A stretch of 64,000 nt of DNA from Pirellulaceae bacterium (GCA_019636385.1 JAHBXT010000004.1:775098-839097); one strand, 5' to 3'. Numbered from the stretch's first letter, positions 1 through 9,851 are shown. Numbers and translations are program-made. Notes: a model not told the origin generated them from the sequence alone.

Positions 1-654
1 ATGGCCGCTAGCTCGCGAGCGTGGTCAAATGACAGCACCGGCTGAGCCGTACGTACAGACGGAGATTGTAATATTTGGTCGGCAATCATGCAGTTACCCC
101 AAAGCACAGAGTGGCCAATGAAAAAACGACAACCAACTTGGTCCGAAGACCGTCGGCCGACTTTTCCTAGCAGTTATCTCGCCGCATTCATGCAGCTAAC
201 CGCGTTGACCTTTGGGGTGCCTAGCCTTCCCGGGCTGTGGGCAGCGGATTCAGCATGTTTGTCAGTCTGACACACACCGGTAGGTCGTCCGGAAGAACTC
301 ACCGACTTAGAGTCGGCCAGCCCAACCATTGAAAACCTGAAGGTAGTTCCACTAACAGGCAAATGACTCTTCTTAGCCACTCACCTTTGGCATTTTCCAA
401 ATGCCTACAATCTAGTTCCTAATTGTTTCCTCCATACCTCCGGAGAAAATCCCCTATTAGGGGAATAGGCTCCGAAGTTCTCACAGCCTCGCATCATGCG
501 TGACCACACTCGCCAATCTACTGCTGACTCCGCCAGAGGCCGCCTAACGCAAGCCGCTGGCCAGCCCAGATCGTGAATGTGGTGAAAGAATACAAAATCT
601 ACGCTGTGGGGGAAGACTAATTCGGAAAAATTTTCCAATTCTCCGGCTGATTAG
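1..654. other. Gene-poor left end
   Basis: No convincing coding region was found. The short open frames here have no recognisable family, no good ribosome binding site and a composition unlike coding DNA. Positions about 5-23 hold a short palindromic sequence built on GCTCGCGAGC and ending in GTGG. It resembles the dispersed hairpin repeat listed further on and may be a decayed copy. A small hairpin at 446-464 is listed separately. Confidence 0.5.
446..464 (-). terminator. Possible terminator after the carbon-uptake operon
   Basis: Read on the minus strand, TCCCC and GGGGA pair around a five-base loop and are followed by TTTT. It lies about 190 bases beyond the SulP stop codon, in the right orientation to end the dabA-to-sulP transcript. 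The stem is short, so this is tentative. Confidence 0.35.
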
Positions 655-2682
655 TCAGCCCAGTCCCGCGCTGTGCAATTTATCGTACTTTTCGGACCTC
701 GTAAATGAATCCAATCGGAGAACATCGACCGTTTCGACGCAGGCGGTGATGTAGTGCTCAGGCATGATGTCGCGCACCAGGTAGTCCAACATGGCTTCAG
801 TCACCTGGTTAGGAGCGATCACTTCGATGCGCACGCGCGGCACCGCAGGGCTGCTGGACTGGTTCAGATCGTGCTTCCCCGCGCCGTGGCAACGCATGGC
901 GGTGTAGCCGGTGGCCCCCAAAGCGACCAGATGGACCTCTAGCTCCTCCTCGATGCCGGGATCAACCACGATGGTCAACCGACGTATGCTGGCCAGACCT
1001 CGCTGCCGCGTCGCCAGGTGATGGTCCGTGGTAGCCAAGTGTCCCTCCAGACCAACGACCTTGAGCTCCAATTGCTGTTCGTTGAAGTCGTGTCGCAGAT
1101 GTTCCAGCCGCTCCAAGACGTTGTGGTCCACCAGCTTAGTCTGCGACATATCGAGAATGACACTTTTGGCTTCCAGCAGCCCCAAGCTCTCAATTTGGCG
1201 TTTCAGCGGTATCCAGTTGCTAAAAATGGCCGAATCGCCGACGGTAATGCTGATCGTTTCGGCATCCAGGTCGCGTACGGCCAGCGGCGGTTTGAAAATC
1301 GAACTTAGCGGTACGCCGCGCCAAATGTGGATCAATAACTTCAGGACGATACCAATCGCCACACCAATCAATAGGTCGGTAGCTAGAACCGCTACCAGCG
1401 TAACTAGGAAGACCAACAACTGCTCGCGACCGATTCGGTAAACATTCAGAAACTCCCTGGGATGCGCTAGCCTAAATCCGGTGTACACCAGCATTCCAGC
1501 CAGTGCGGCCAGCGGAATCAGGTGCAGCACCATCGGAATCATGGCCACGCAGACCAGTAAGAACATACCATGCCAAAAATTGGCGAATCGAGTTTGCGCA
1601 CCGTTGTCAATGTTGGCTTTGCTGCGAACGATCTCCGAAATCATAGGCAGTCCACCGACCATACCTGCCAGGAAATTGCCCAGGCCCACGGCCACGACAT
1701 CCTTGTCCAGGTTCGACTTGCGCTTCCAAGGGTCCAACAGTTCGACCGCTTTGGCACTCAAGATACTCTCCAGCGTGCCGATCAAGAAAAACATGAGGAT
1801 CCAAGGCCAGGCTTGAGGCTTGACGACGGCCGAAAAGTCGGGGAATTGCAGTTCACGGAACATGCCAAACATCTGCTCGGGCATTGCCACCAGGTACTGT
1901 TCGCCCAGTTGATACTTATGGTTCTGCAGCGTGTAATCGTGTTGGTGCAGCAGATCGAGCCCCAACCCGAGTGGGACAGCTACTAGCAAAACGATTACCG
2001 GAGATGGAATAATTCGAGCAACTCCAAACTTGCGACCCACCAGTGGCCAGAGAAACATGATCGCGATACTCAAGATGCCAATCAATGCAATAGCGGGATT
2101 GGCGTCCAGAACGAAGTCCGGAATCTGACGCAATAATTCCAGCGGTTCGCCCTTAGCACTCACTCCCAAAGCAACTGGTATCTGTTTGCACATAATGATT
2201 ACGCCAATGGCGGCCAACATCCCATGCACGGCTGCGACCGGAAAGAACTCACCGACGATTCCCGCGCGAAATACTCCGAATGCAACCTGGAGAACCGCTG
2301 CCGCGACGCACACTGCCAGGGTAGCCTGGTAAGCCGTTTGATCTGCAGCGCTCCATCCACCAATCATTCCATCGCCACCAAATGTTTCGATACATCCCAG
2401 GACGACCACGATCAACCCTGCGGCCGGGCCTTTGATAGTCATTTCCGAATTGCTGAACAACGTGGCAACAACCGAGCCGATGATGGCGGTGAAGATGCCG
2501 GCCAATGGTGGAAAGCCACTGGCCAACGAGATCCCTAAACACAGTGGCAGCGCAATCAGGAAAACCAAAAAGCCGGATAGGAAGTCCTGGCGAAAAAAAC
2601 GTCTAAAGCCCGCGCGGTCTCCCACGGGTTTCGCTACTTCTACTGGGACTGTCAAGGTTGATCTTTCAGGGACTGTGTTCAT
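655..2682 (-). CDS. SulP-family anion (probably bicarbonate) transporter with STAS and PII-like C-terminal domain
   Basis: A 675-residue inner-membrane transporter. Residues about 25-450 are the hydrophobic SulP core, with the typical FLIALPLCLGI opening and an MTIKGPAAGL stretch. Residues about 468-555 read as a cytoplasmic STAS domain (AETISITVGDSAIF onwards). After the STAS domain, residues about 567-665 form an extra domain with beta-alpha-beta spacing, a G-x-x-GYT element and an ending near VETVDVLRL, much like PII/GlnB-type proteins. SulP proteins usually end after STAS. It is the last gene of the dabA operon and its start overlaps the previous gene by 17 bases, suggesting translational coupling. 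Bicarbonate as substrate is inferred from the dabA/dabB neighbours; sulfate or another anion remains possible. Confidence 0.85.
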   Translation of the reverse strand: MNTVPERSTLTVPVEVAKPVGDRAGFRRFFRQDFLSGFLVFLIALPLCLGISLASGFPPLAGIFTAIIGSVVATLFSNSEMTIKGPAAGLIVVVLGCIETFGGDGMIGGWSAADQTAYQATLAVCVAAAVLQVAFGVFRAGIVGEFFPVAAVHGMLAAIGVIIMCKQIPVALGVSAKGEPLELLRQIPDFVLDANPAIALIGILSIAIMFLWPLVGRKFGVARIIPSPVIVLLVAVPLGLGLDLLHQHDYTLQNHKYQLGEQYLVAMPEQMFGMFRELQFPDFSAVVKPQAWPWILMFFLIGTLESILSAKAVELLDPWKRKSNLDKDVVAVGLGNFLAGMVGGLPMISEIVRSKANIDNGAQTRFANFWHGMFLLVCVAMIPMVLHLIPLAALAGMLVYTGFRLAHPREFLNVYRIGREQLLVFLVTLVAVLATDLLIGVAIGIVLKLLIHIWRGVPLSSIFKPPLAVRDLDAETISITVGDSAIFSNWIPLKRQIESLGLLEAKSVILDMSQTKLVDHNVLERLEHLRHDFNEQQLELKVVGLEGHLATTDHHLATRQRGLASIRRLTIVVDPGIEEELEVHLVALGATGYTAMRCHGAGKHDLNQSSSPAVPRVRIEVIAPNQVTEAMLDYLVRDIMPEHYITACVETVDVLRLDSFTRSEKYDKLHSAGLG

Positions 2683-4129
2683 ATTTTTCCTCGTGTATTT
2701 TGGGCACCACAGGTAGTGCTGTGGCGGGTGAATCTAAGTCAAAAAAGGTGCCACGGCGCTTCATCAATTCGCCGGCTGCGTGATAACGCGTTGTGACTCC
2801 GGGCTGGGGAAAGATCCCCCCCACTACGATCAAACCCGCGAATGCATAGATCACCAGTCGCTCCAGCGGTAGTGGTTGTAGTGAGACCGTTGCCGGCGCA
2901 TTGGTTCCAGTGAAAAGTCGGAAGTAGACGCGCAAGGCACCGATGCCGTTGAGCGCCGTAGTCACGACGACTACGACCGCGTAAAACGAAGATGACTCCA
3001 GCGCGCTTTCGACCAACAACTCCAGTCCGACGAAGCCGACTGTCCCCGGAAAGCCAATACTGGCCAACAGGGCGAGCAGAAAAAGCACTGCCATCAGCGG
3101 CATTTGACTGTACAACCCATGGAACCGCAGTATGTCGACCCGTCCAATTCGGCCTTCCAGCGCCCGAATGACAATTCCCAACGATATCAGCGCGATGCCA
3201 ATGGCCAGCCACATGCTCAGCGATCCCGTCAATCCGGTTGGCGTCAGAGATTCCAGTCCAACCAGCAGCAGCGATGAATTGCTGAGTAGCAAATAGCAGT
3301 AGAACCGTCGAGTGCTAGTCTGGACCAACACCATTCCCGAGGCATAGATCGCCGTTATCAGCGAAGCAAACGAAATTCCTTGCAGAACGGTGACTGGAGC
3401 AATTGGTAGCACCAGCCGCATGAGCGCATAGGCGCCAGCCATCGGCGTGACGAACAGCAGCGCCGTTCCTAGGCTGGCTCGATCGAACAAATCGATCATC
3501 CAACAGTGCGTGGGAATGCATCCACAACGAATCAAAAGGCCAATCGCCATCAATACCACACCTGTTACCGAGCTGGTCGTCGCAAGTTGATTTGTATCGA
3601 TGCACAGCCAACCTCCGATCATCAGTCCTAGCGAAAGCGCTTGATGGATCGCAAAGAATTTCCAAGCCTGCTGACGCTGGCGCAGTTCAATCAGCGGCAA
3701 GAGATTCTGAGCCGCCAACAGGCCGATCACCGCCAGCGGCGCACGGCTACTTAGCAGCGCTTCGGTCAATGTCAGCGAGACGAGCGTCAATCCAAATGGA
3801 AATCGCTCACGCTTAGGAATCGGCGTTAACAAGATTATGGCAAAGTACAGTGCCGCCGACAGCGTCAACAATGGCGCATTGAGTTCGTCGACGATAACCA
3901 ACTCTCGGCCAAACAACGATTGGGTCAAGCTGTGAGGATCGTGCGCTTCGAAAGTCCGCAAACTGGCGAAATCCAGCCAGTCCACGATGGCAACTAACAA
4001 CACCAAACCAGCCACCACAGAACTGATCAGCCAACGCAGTCGGACTGCTGAGATTCGCTGAATGAGCATTGCGGCCAACAATGGCAGCGCGACCGCCAAT
4101 TCCAACCAGGGAGCATGCAGTTCAGGCAT
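2666..4129 (-). CDS. Second NuoL/NuoM-like proton-conducting membrane subunit of the DAB operon
   Basis: A 487-residue polytopic membrane protein of the complex I / Mrp antiporter subunit family (proton_antipo_M type), with about a dozen hydrophobic segments. The open frame extends 70 codons further upstream, but that part overlaps the preceding gene, is not hydrophobic and looks non-coding. The ATG at 4129 (MPELHAPWLELAV) overlaps the dabB stop by 8 bases and is preferred. It sits between dabB and sulP, so it probably joins DabA/DabB or SulP in a proton-coupled carbon-uptake complex. Classical DAB systems need only one such subunit, so its exact role is unclear. It lacks the rest of complex I as neighbours. 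Confidence 0.75.
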   Translation of the reverse strand: MPELHAPWLELAVALPLLAAMLIQRISAVRLRWLISSVVAGLVLLVAIVDWLDFASLRTFEAHDPHSLTQSLFGRELVIVDELNAPLLTLSAALYFAIILLTPIPKRERFPFGLTLVSLTLTEALLSSRAPLAVIGLLAAQNLLPLIELRQRQQAWKFFAIHQALSLGLMIGGWLCIDTNQLATTSSVTGVVLMAIGLLIRCGCIPTHCWMIDLFDRASLGTALLFVTPMAGAYALMRLVLPIAPVTVLQGISFASLITAIYASGMVLVQTSTRRFYCYLLLSNSSLLLVGLESLTPTGLTGSLSMWLAIGIALISLGIVIRALEGRIGRVDILRFHGLYSQMPLMAVLFLLALLASIGFPGTVGFVGLELLVESALESSSFYAVVVVVTTALNGIGALRVYFRLFTGTNAPATVSLQPLPLERLVIYAFAGLIVVGGIFPQPGVTTRYHAAGELMKRRGTFFDLDSPATALPVVPKIHEEKYEHSP

Positions 4130-5609
4130 GAGGTGACCGCTCCTGTATATCGAGGCTGGTAGCCGGATGACACAACAAATCTCCATCCCCGGCCCTCGGC
4201 TGATCGACCATGAACTGCCGCTCCGCAGTTGAAGGTCTGCTGGCCCCATAGCCGACAAGACTTCGCTCCGAACCTCCCGACCGACTGCCACACCAGGCAA
4301 TCCAAGCGGACTCCCAACGGCTGAAAGTTCGAAATACATTCAAGAGGGGAGCTGCTAAGTAATCGCCGAGAAGAGTGTCGAATGGCCCGCGTTCCAGGGC
4401 AAAGCGATAGAACCAGCTTGTTAACCACGGAATGCGCGTCAGAAATCGAGGAGTCTGACTGTGAGCAATACGATGTCCCAGAGCTGTCTCCAGTTTGAAA
4501 TAGTCGCGCAGCAAACTAGGTGCGCGCAGTAGTTGTACGGTGCGCAACATGGCGTGACCGCACAGATGTATCAGCGCAAACACGTACCACCCCATGCCTA
4601 TTTCGCACACGATCAAACCAACTTGTGCCAGCGATGCAAAAGCCAGTGCGCTCTTGATGTCTCCTTGCACTCGCTCGACCAAACTAGCGTACAGTGCGGT
4701 AGTCAATCCCACTGCGATGAGGATATAGCCCAGGGCCGGCGCCGCTGTTACAAGCGGGCTGACTCGTAACAACAGGTACGCTCCCAAATGCACCGACAGC
4801 GCACCGTAAAAAATGGCGCTGGACGCGGTGGGCCCTTCCATGGCTCGTGGCAGCCAGCCAGAAAACGGCACCAATGCCGACTTGCCAGCAGCAGCTACTA
4901 ACAGCAACAGACCTACTCCCAGCGCCTGCTGGCTGCTCAAAATTGTCTGGGCTGCAGGCCAAGTACCAACTCCCGTCATGCGATCCCATTCGCCATTTCC
5001 GGTCATGTGATGCAGGGCCACGGCCGCTAACAAGAAGGCGGCATCGGCCAGGCGATAGATGCTCCACACTCTCAGTCCATTGATCACCGGTGCCGATCGT
5101 TCATGGAAGAAGCCCACTAATAGCGCCGACGACAGGCCCACCAATTCCCATCCAAAAAAGAGCACCTCAACTGTACCCGCGACACAACTTGTCACCATGC
5201 CCAACGTAAACAACGCATACAGAATGAAGAATCGTTGATAGCCGGGCTCGCGATGCAAATAGCGCGTCGTGAACGCCCCCACAACACTGCATAACAACAA
5301 TGTCAGAATCAGGAACGGTATCGACAGCCCGTCGAATACGAAAGCCAAATGAAAATGAAACGACTCGTGGTGCAGAACGATCCAGTCCCCTGCGTCCAAC
5401 ACCAATTCGAATCGTCCACTAAACAGCATGAGCACCGCCATGGCCAATGCCGAGATCAATCCGCTAGAGACCATGACAAACGTTAGGCGACTGATCAACT
5501 TCTCGCGAATCTTTGAACTTCTGAGCGCAATCAGACTCAACAGCACCACCAACACCACGGGTGACAACAATACCAGACTGGCCAACCATTTGATTGCTTC
5601 AAACATCAT
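4122..5609 (-). CDS. dabB: DabB: NuoL-like membrane subunit of the DAB inorganic carbon pump
   Basis: A 495-residue polytopic membrane protein of the NuoL/MrpA family. Recognisable complex I-type stretches include the FFGWELVGLSSALL region, AGKSALVPFSGWLPRAMEGPT and the following SSAIFYGALSVHLGAYLL. In DAB systems this subunit is thought to supply the cation gradient that drives DabA. The start codon overlaps the dabA stop by 4 bases (ATGA type), and its own end overlaps the next gene by 8 bases, so the operon is tightly packed. The last 80 or so residues are polar and poorly conserved in character. DabB identity rests mostly on the adjacency to dabA; by sequence alone it would be called an NADH dehydrogenase subunit 5-like protein. 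Confidence 0.85.
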   Translation of the reverse strand: MMFEAIKWLASLVLLSPVVLVVLLSLIALRSSKIREKLISRLTFVMVSSGLISALAMAVLMLFSGRFELVLDAGDWIVLHHESFHFHLAFVFDGLSIPFLILTLLLCSVVGAFTTRYLHREPGYQRFFILYALFTLGMVTSCVAGTVEVLFFGWELVGLSSALLVGFFHERSAPVINGLRVWSIYRLADAAFLLAAVALHHMTGNGEWDRMTGVGTWPAAQTILSSQQALGVGLLLLVAAAGKSALVPFSGWLPRAMEGPTASSAIFYGALSVHLGAYLLLRVSPLVTAAPALGYILIAVGLTTALYASLVERVQGDIKSALAFASLAQVGLIVCEIGMGWYVFALIHLCGHAMLRTVQLLRAPSLLRDYFKLETALGHRIAHSQTPRFLTRIPWLTSWFYRFALERGPFDTLLGDYLAAPLLNVFRTFSRWESAWIAWCGSRSGGSERSLVGYGASRPSTAERQFMVDQPRAGDGDLLCHPATSLDIQERSPHA

Positions 5610-8600
5610 CGTGTCGTTTCCGCATTGTCTTCATTGAAGCTGCCGTCGATGCGTGCAAAGTCCAAATGATCGCGGCTGCCTGAGTACCAGGCGGCCGAGC
5701 TGGGCGCTCGAGTCAGTTGAGTCGACTCCGGCGTGTAGGGCTCAAAATCTCCGTTGCGGAACAGTTGTATCTGGCCAGTTGAACCATCCAATGTCGCCAT
5801 GTGAATCCACTGGCCAAACACCAATCGACCAATGCCAGGATTATTGGCCATGATATGCCTGAGTGCCTGCGGTGTTGACTCAACCACAAACAACAGTCGA
5901 ATCGGCTCGTGAATTTCCACCATTTGCCAAGGTAGCCCAGGCCGCAAGTCACTGGCAGCGCCGTTCATAACGCCCACCAACGAGGCAATGTTGTGCGGCA
6001 ATTTCGTACCACAGCCGTAGCCATCCGAATCGACATGCGAAAAATAGTATTCCAAGTTGATGCCAGCACACACGGGCACTACCGCCCCTAAAATGCGCGC
6101 CAATGTCGAATACTGCGCATCATCTTGATTAGGATCATAGGAGTGCATGAAAGCCCGACGATCCATAAACAACCCGCGCGTATGTTCGCGTCTGCCAACG
6201 ACGACCAGCGCGTTGGTTGCGTGACCGCATTCAGGCCGCGCCTCGGATAGATCTTCCGAACGATCCATGACATGTCGCTGTGCCGCCAGCGAATTCCAAT
6301 GCAACACGGCAGATTCGAATCGGCGGCAACGTTCACGTGCGTTTCTCATGCAGGCTTTGGCCAGCACTTGCCTGACGTGTGAAACATCACGCGTATGTGT
6401 CGCAGGAACTTTTGACAGATCGGCGAACGTAACGCTATCGTTGCAAGTGTTGTGAAAAGCTCCCAATAAGAATGTTGTCTCAGGTAAGACCAACCCTTGA
6501 GCAGCCAGGCGCTGGCGGACACGAGGATCGTTAGCCATTTGCGCGATCGCTCGAGCGTTAGGGCCACCACGACCACCACCACATGCCCCGCAGTCGTAAG
6601 CTGACTCGTGCGGATTATTCATAGTTGTTGATCCATGACCAACGATGACCACGAGTCGCGACCAGCCGCTGGTATAACCGATATCACGCAGCAGTCGCTG
6701 AACGATTGTCGCCATTTCATCCAGTGTGAAACTACGGAGCGTTGTACAAGCGGTAGTATCGCTCAGCGGCTGTTCAGCAGCATCCGCTGGATGCACATCA
6801 GTGCTTGATGGCGTCGTACTCTCCAGTTGCAAATAGGTTTGTGCCGGAACTGAGTAGAACTGGTCCATGTGATGTCGAAACCAACCTGCACGTCTGGGAA
6901 ACAGTACACGGATCACCAGAGGTACAGCGGTCAACGTGCCCAATAGCGACGTAAGCGCACCGGACAACAGCATGCGGCTACCGGCGTGTAACCGATGCAG
7001 GGCCGCACCAACCCAGCGGCGCATTGTCGAACGTCTCTGATCAAGCTGTTTTTGATCGTAGGTAACAACCTCTTGGACGTAATGCTGCGGCTCGACCACG
7101 ATTGGACACAGCGGCACATATTGAAAGGAATCAGCCGCCCGGTAGTACATGGCTACACCGAAAAAGCCTGCGGCCCCCCAAGTTCGACACTGAGGAGCAA
7201 CCTCCTCCACATGCCGACGGAACGATTCTTCGCGTTCGTCAATGCAGGTGATAATGTCAAATTCGGCAGCCGCGCCGTCGCTGACCGACAGGTCCACGCT
7301 CGACGCTGCTGAGTGTGCCTCACCTACAACGGGCAGTTTTGGCTGTTCGCCAGGCAATAGCTTGCCTCGCTGCTCGCGCTGCTGATGCCAATTGGTTGAA
7401 ATGGCGTCCAGACAGTGATTTCGAAAACACCTCTCGTAGGCGCATTGGTAAACGTGTAGCCGCTCCGGCTCGTCAAATAAACGAATCTCGTCTAACAGTT
7501 TGGCCCAGTTCGGTTCGCTGAGATTGGCTAATACTTCCGGTGGCCATCCCAGAGCCTGTGCCAACTGAAATACGCGGTATGCTTCGCAACGAGTGATTTG
7601 CATTGGATCGGTTGGTTCAGGTGCCTGCAAGATCGTTGGCAGGTCGCGCAGTGGACCTTGGTATTGCAATTCGGTGCGCGCAACGTACTGAGCAGCCAGG
7701 CGGTCCAAGACCAGCCGAATCGCCAGGAACTCGACCAAAGCCCCTTCTGGCAACGGGTGGGCGATGCGGTCGCGCCGTTTTTCAACTTGCCAAATCATGC
7801 CCGCAAAACCACGCAAGGCTAATGCCGACTGGCGAATGTACGACTCTTGACTTTCCTGGGTGACACCAAATTCCAGCAAGCTTTCGCGAATCGACTCGAG
7901 CGGGGAAAGGTGTCCATCGCGGAATCGCTGCGCCTGTTCGGCCAATCCGCGCAACCACAGTCGCTTTGGAAACAAACGTCGCGCGTACAAGCTGACAAAA
8001 GCCGCCATGACTCCCGAATTGCGAGCGGGTATTTGCCAGCGGCTCAAACCTTGATCGAGCACTGCTACGCAGAAACGAATCAAGAATTCATGAACCAGCT
8101 CGTCACAATCTACACCCGTGTATTCCAACAAAAGATCGCGGTGTCGTAGGGAGTTCTCGATAGCTTTGACTGGAGGATGTTTGGCAACTTGGCTCAAGCA
8201 AATCTGCCACAGCAAGCGCACCGTCAACGTCTCCCAGGCAGATTCGTCCCACGATTCAAAGCGCTCCAACTGTTGGCGGTTAAACACGTTCAAACACAAT
8301 TTGCGGAACGCTTGAGCTTGATCACCATGGGGCGGCTGATCACCGTTGTTTGCAAACGTGCGGTTGTACCAGCGTCGCGTGCTGGCGATCAGTCGCTGTC
8401 GTTGGTGCGCGCTGACATCCGCTGAAAATCGTTCCAGCGCTTGCTGTTGGGCGATAACCCAATCCAACTGGCTAGGAACCACCTCGTGAACGGTGTGCTG
8501 CAATATGGCATGCCGTAGTTGGAAGCGAGTCCCTAGCAGTCCAACGAAAATCTCTGCTTGATCACCCAAGCAATCTAACAGCGACGCGTGAATATCCTCT

Positions 8601-8842
8601 TGTCGAATGCGACCACTGGCAATCGCCTCTTGAAATCGTCTTTGAGTCAAATAGGGTCGACAGCCAAAAATCCGAGCGCCTTCTCGAACGGCTTGTGCAA
8701 AGGGTTGATCTTCTAAGGCATGCAAGGTGTTGTGATGTACGAAAACCGTAATCGGCCCTTGAGCAGGCAGTAGATGCGCGGCGTGATGTATAGACCGCTG
8801 TATGTCTGTCAGCGACAGACAACCGACCTGGAGCGCAGTCAT
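5606..8842 (-). CDS. dabA: DabA (DUF2309): zinc-dependent carbonic-anhydrase-like subunit of the DAB pump
   Basis: A 1078-residue cytoplasmic, membrane-associated protein of the DUF2309/DabA family, which is proposed to hydrate CO2 in one direction and trap it as bicarbonate. The beta-carbonic-anhydrase-like zinc residues known from Halothiobacillus DabA are all visible with the same spacing: C533 and D535 in CIDERE, H736 in VGHGS and C751 in DCGACGG. Family members are commonly 800-1100 residues, so this one is long but complete. It is the first of four overlapping genes (dabA, dabB, NuoM-like, sulP). Such systems occur in autotrophs and also in heterotrophs that need bicarbonate in low-CO2 settings; the rest of this window suggests a heterotroph. 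Confidence 0.93.
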   Translation of the reverse strand: MTALQVGCLSLTDIQRSIHHAAHLLPAQGPITVFVHHNTLHALEDQPFAQAVREGARIFGCRPYLTQRRFQEAIASGRIRQEDIHASLLDCLGDQAEIFVGLLGTRFQLRHAILQHTVHEVVPSQLDWVIAQQQALERFSADVSAHQRQRLIASTRRWYNRTFANNGDQPPHGDQAQAFRKLCLNVFNRQQLERFESWDESAWETLTVRLLWQICLSQVAKHPPVKAIENSLRHRDLLLEYTGVDCDELVHEFLIRFCVAVLDQGLSRWQIPARNSGVMAAFVSLYARRLFPKRLWLRGLAEQAQRFRDGHLSPLESIRESLLEFGVTQESQESYIRQSALALRGFAGMIWQVEKRRDRIAHPLPEGALVEFLAIRLVLDRLAAQYVARTELQYQGPLRDLPTILQAPEPTDPMQITRCEAYRVFQLAQALGWPPEVLANLSEPNWAKLLDEIRLFDEPERLHVYQCAYERCFRNHCLDAISTNWHQQREQRGKLLPGEQPKLPVVGEAHSAASSVDLSVSDGAAAEFDIITCIDEREESFRRHVEEVAPQCRTWGAAGFFGVAMYYRAADSFQYVPLCPIVVEPQHYVQEVVTYDQKQLDQRRSTMRRWVGAALHRLHAGSRMLLSGALTSLLGTLTAVPLVIRVLFPRRAGWFRHHMDQFYSVPAQTYLQLESTTPSSTDVHPADAAEQPLSDTTACTTLRSFTLDEMATIVQRLLRDIGYTSGWSRLVVIVGHGSTTMNNPHESAYDCGACGGGRGGPNARAIAQMANDPRVRQRLAAQGLVLPETTFLLGAFHNTCNDSVTFADLSKVPATHTRDVSHVRQVLAKACMRNARERCRRFESAVLHWNSLAAQRHVMDRSEDLSEARPECGHATNALVVVGRREHTRGLFMDRRAFMHSYDPNQDDAQYSTLARILGAVVPVCAGINLEYYFSHVDSDGYGCGTKLPHNIASLVGVMNGAASDLRPGLPWQMVEIHEPIRLLFVVESTPQALRHIMANNPGIGRLVFGQWIHMATLDGSTGQIQLFRNGDFEPYTPESTQLTRAPSSAAWYSGSRDHLDFARIDGSFNEDNAETTR

Positions 8843-8998
8843 AGCGCAGCATCCTCTGAAACTCTGGTTACGATTTGGGGCTAAACAAAATGTACGGGGG
8901 TTACCGGATGTGCATTTCGTTTGGCAAACGCGCCCCTGCGTGGAGCAGCAGAAACCGCCATGTGCCGATTAAACCATCAGCGCAGCGGTCTGTTGGAA

Positions 8999-9310
8999 CT
9001 ACAGCGCTCGTGAAGGTGGGCCACGCAAATGAATGCAGGTCGCCAAATCGCCGATAGCTGGAACGTCCGGTAGCAAAGCCAGACAGACAGCTATTTGGTT
9101 GTCAAGACTCAGATCGAGCCGCTGAATATTGGCCGCATCCAGGAAAGACGGCTCGCAACCGGCCTTCTCGCTTTCGCTTGATTCCCCAACCGGTTCCGCT
9201 GACGCGGCCAGGTGCGATTGACCGACGAACACCTGTCGCGATTGCAGCAGCAAAGGCTGCATCGCCAAAACCAACAACAGGAGTGCGGTCAAAGAATTCT
9301 GATGAATCAT
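8999..9310 (-). CDS. Small secreted hypothetical protein upstream of dabA
   Basis: No family was recognised. From the ATG at 9310 it would encode about 103 residues with a hydrophobic N-terminus (NSLTALLLLVLAMQPLLL) that reads as a signal peptide, followed by a polar region with two or three cysteines. It lies 156 bases upstream of dabA on the same strand and might be co-transcribed. No clear ribosome binding site is seen before either possible start, so its reality is uncertain. Confidence 0.4.
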   Translation of the reverse strand: MIHQNSLTALLLLVLAMQPLLLQSRQVFVGQSHLAASAEPVGESSESEKAGCEPSFLDAANIQRLDLSLDNQIAVCLALLPDVPAIGDLATCIHLRGPPSRAL

Positions 9311-9550
9311 CTTGTGGTTAATCGTAAGCCGCTGCCTGCAGCAAGTAAAGAATGTTTGTTCCATGCTCACCGCTAAAGCCTCAGATTTATCCGAATTCTC
9401 TGCGTTTCGGCGGACAGCCCGGGGGTTTACAAACGCTCACGGTCACGATAGTCTGACGGCTATCACAATTCGAGCCAACCCCAGCTAGTTTCCTGCCATC
9501 CTCAACCAGAGTCAGGTGCATAGCGCAAGTTAGCTTGGATGAGAGCAGTG

Positions 9551-9774
9551 TTTGGTGATTTCGACCGGCCTTGTGCCGGTACGAAATGAACAGGGAACTC
9601 CGGTGAAATTCCGGGACGGCCCAGCCGCTGTAAGTCGTCAGGTCTCCGCGTCCCGCGCGAAGGCCTATGGAACGCTTCTTCTAGATTCTTCTTGAAGTGC
9701 CATTGTCTGTTGCATCAGATGAGAAGGCTGCGAGCGATTCCTACGACGACAAGTCAGAAGACCTACCAAATGCC
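9551..9774 (+). promoter_or_regulatory. Cobalamin riboswitch
   Basis: The conserved core of the B12 aptamer is present in order. There is a P3-type hairpin (ACCGGC at 9564, GCCGGT at 9575), then AGGGAACTCCGGTG and ATTCCGG from 9592, then CAGCCGCTGTAAG at 9622. Next come GTGCCATTG near 9698 and GAGAAGGC at 9721, and finally the closing AAGTCAGAAGACCTACC at 9751-9767. This matches the Cobalamin (RF00174) consensus well. It points to the DUF1559 gene starting at 9852. A small hairpin (ACGG/CCGT, 9837-9849) sits directly before that start and could be part of the expression platform. Such switches normally turn genes off when adenosylcobalamin or related cobamides are plentiful. Confidence 0.92.
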
Positions 9775-9851
9775 ATGACGAGAATCGCCTTCTTGGGTTG
9801 AGGCGCCGCGTCGCGATAGTATTTAACCATGCTCCTACGGGAACTCCGTTT

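Noticed and set aside
405..638. Minus-strand 77-codon open frame after sulP
   Set aside because: Translation shows no domain or signal peptide, and it spans the putative terminator hairpin.
1018..1441. Long plus-strand open frames inside sulP
   Set aside because: They are antisense shadows of the strongly supported transporter gene.
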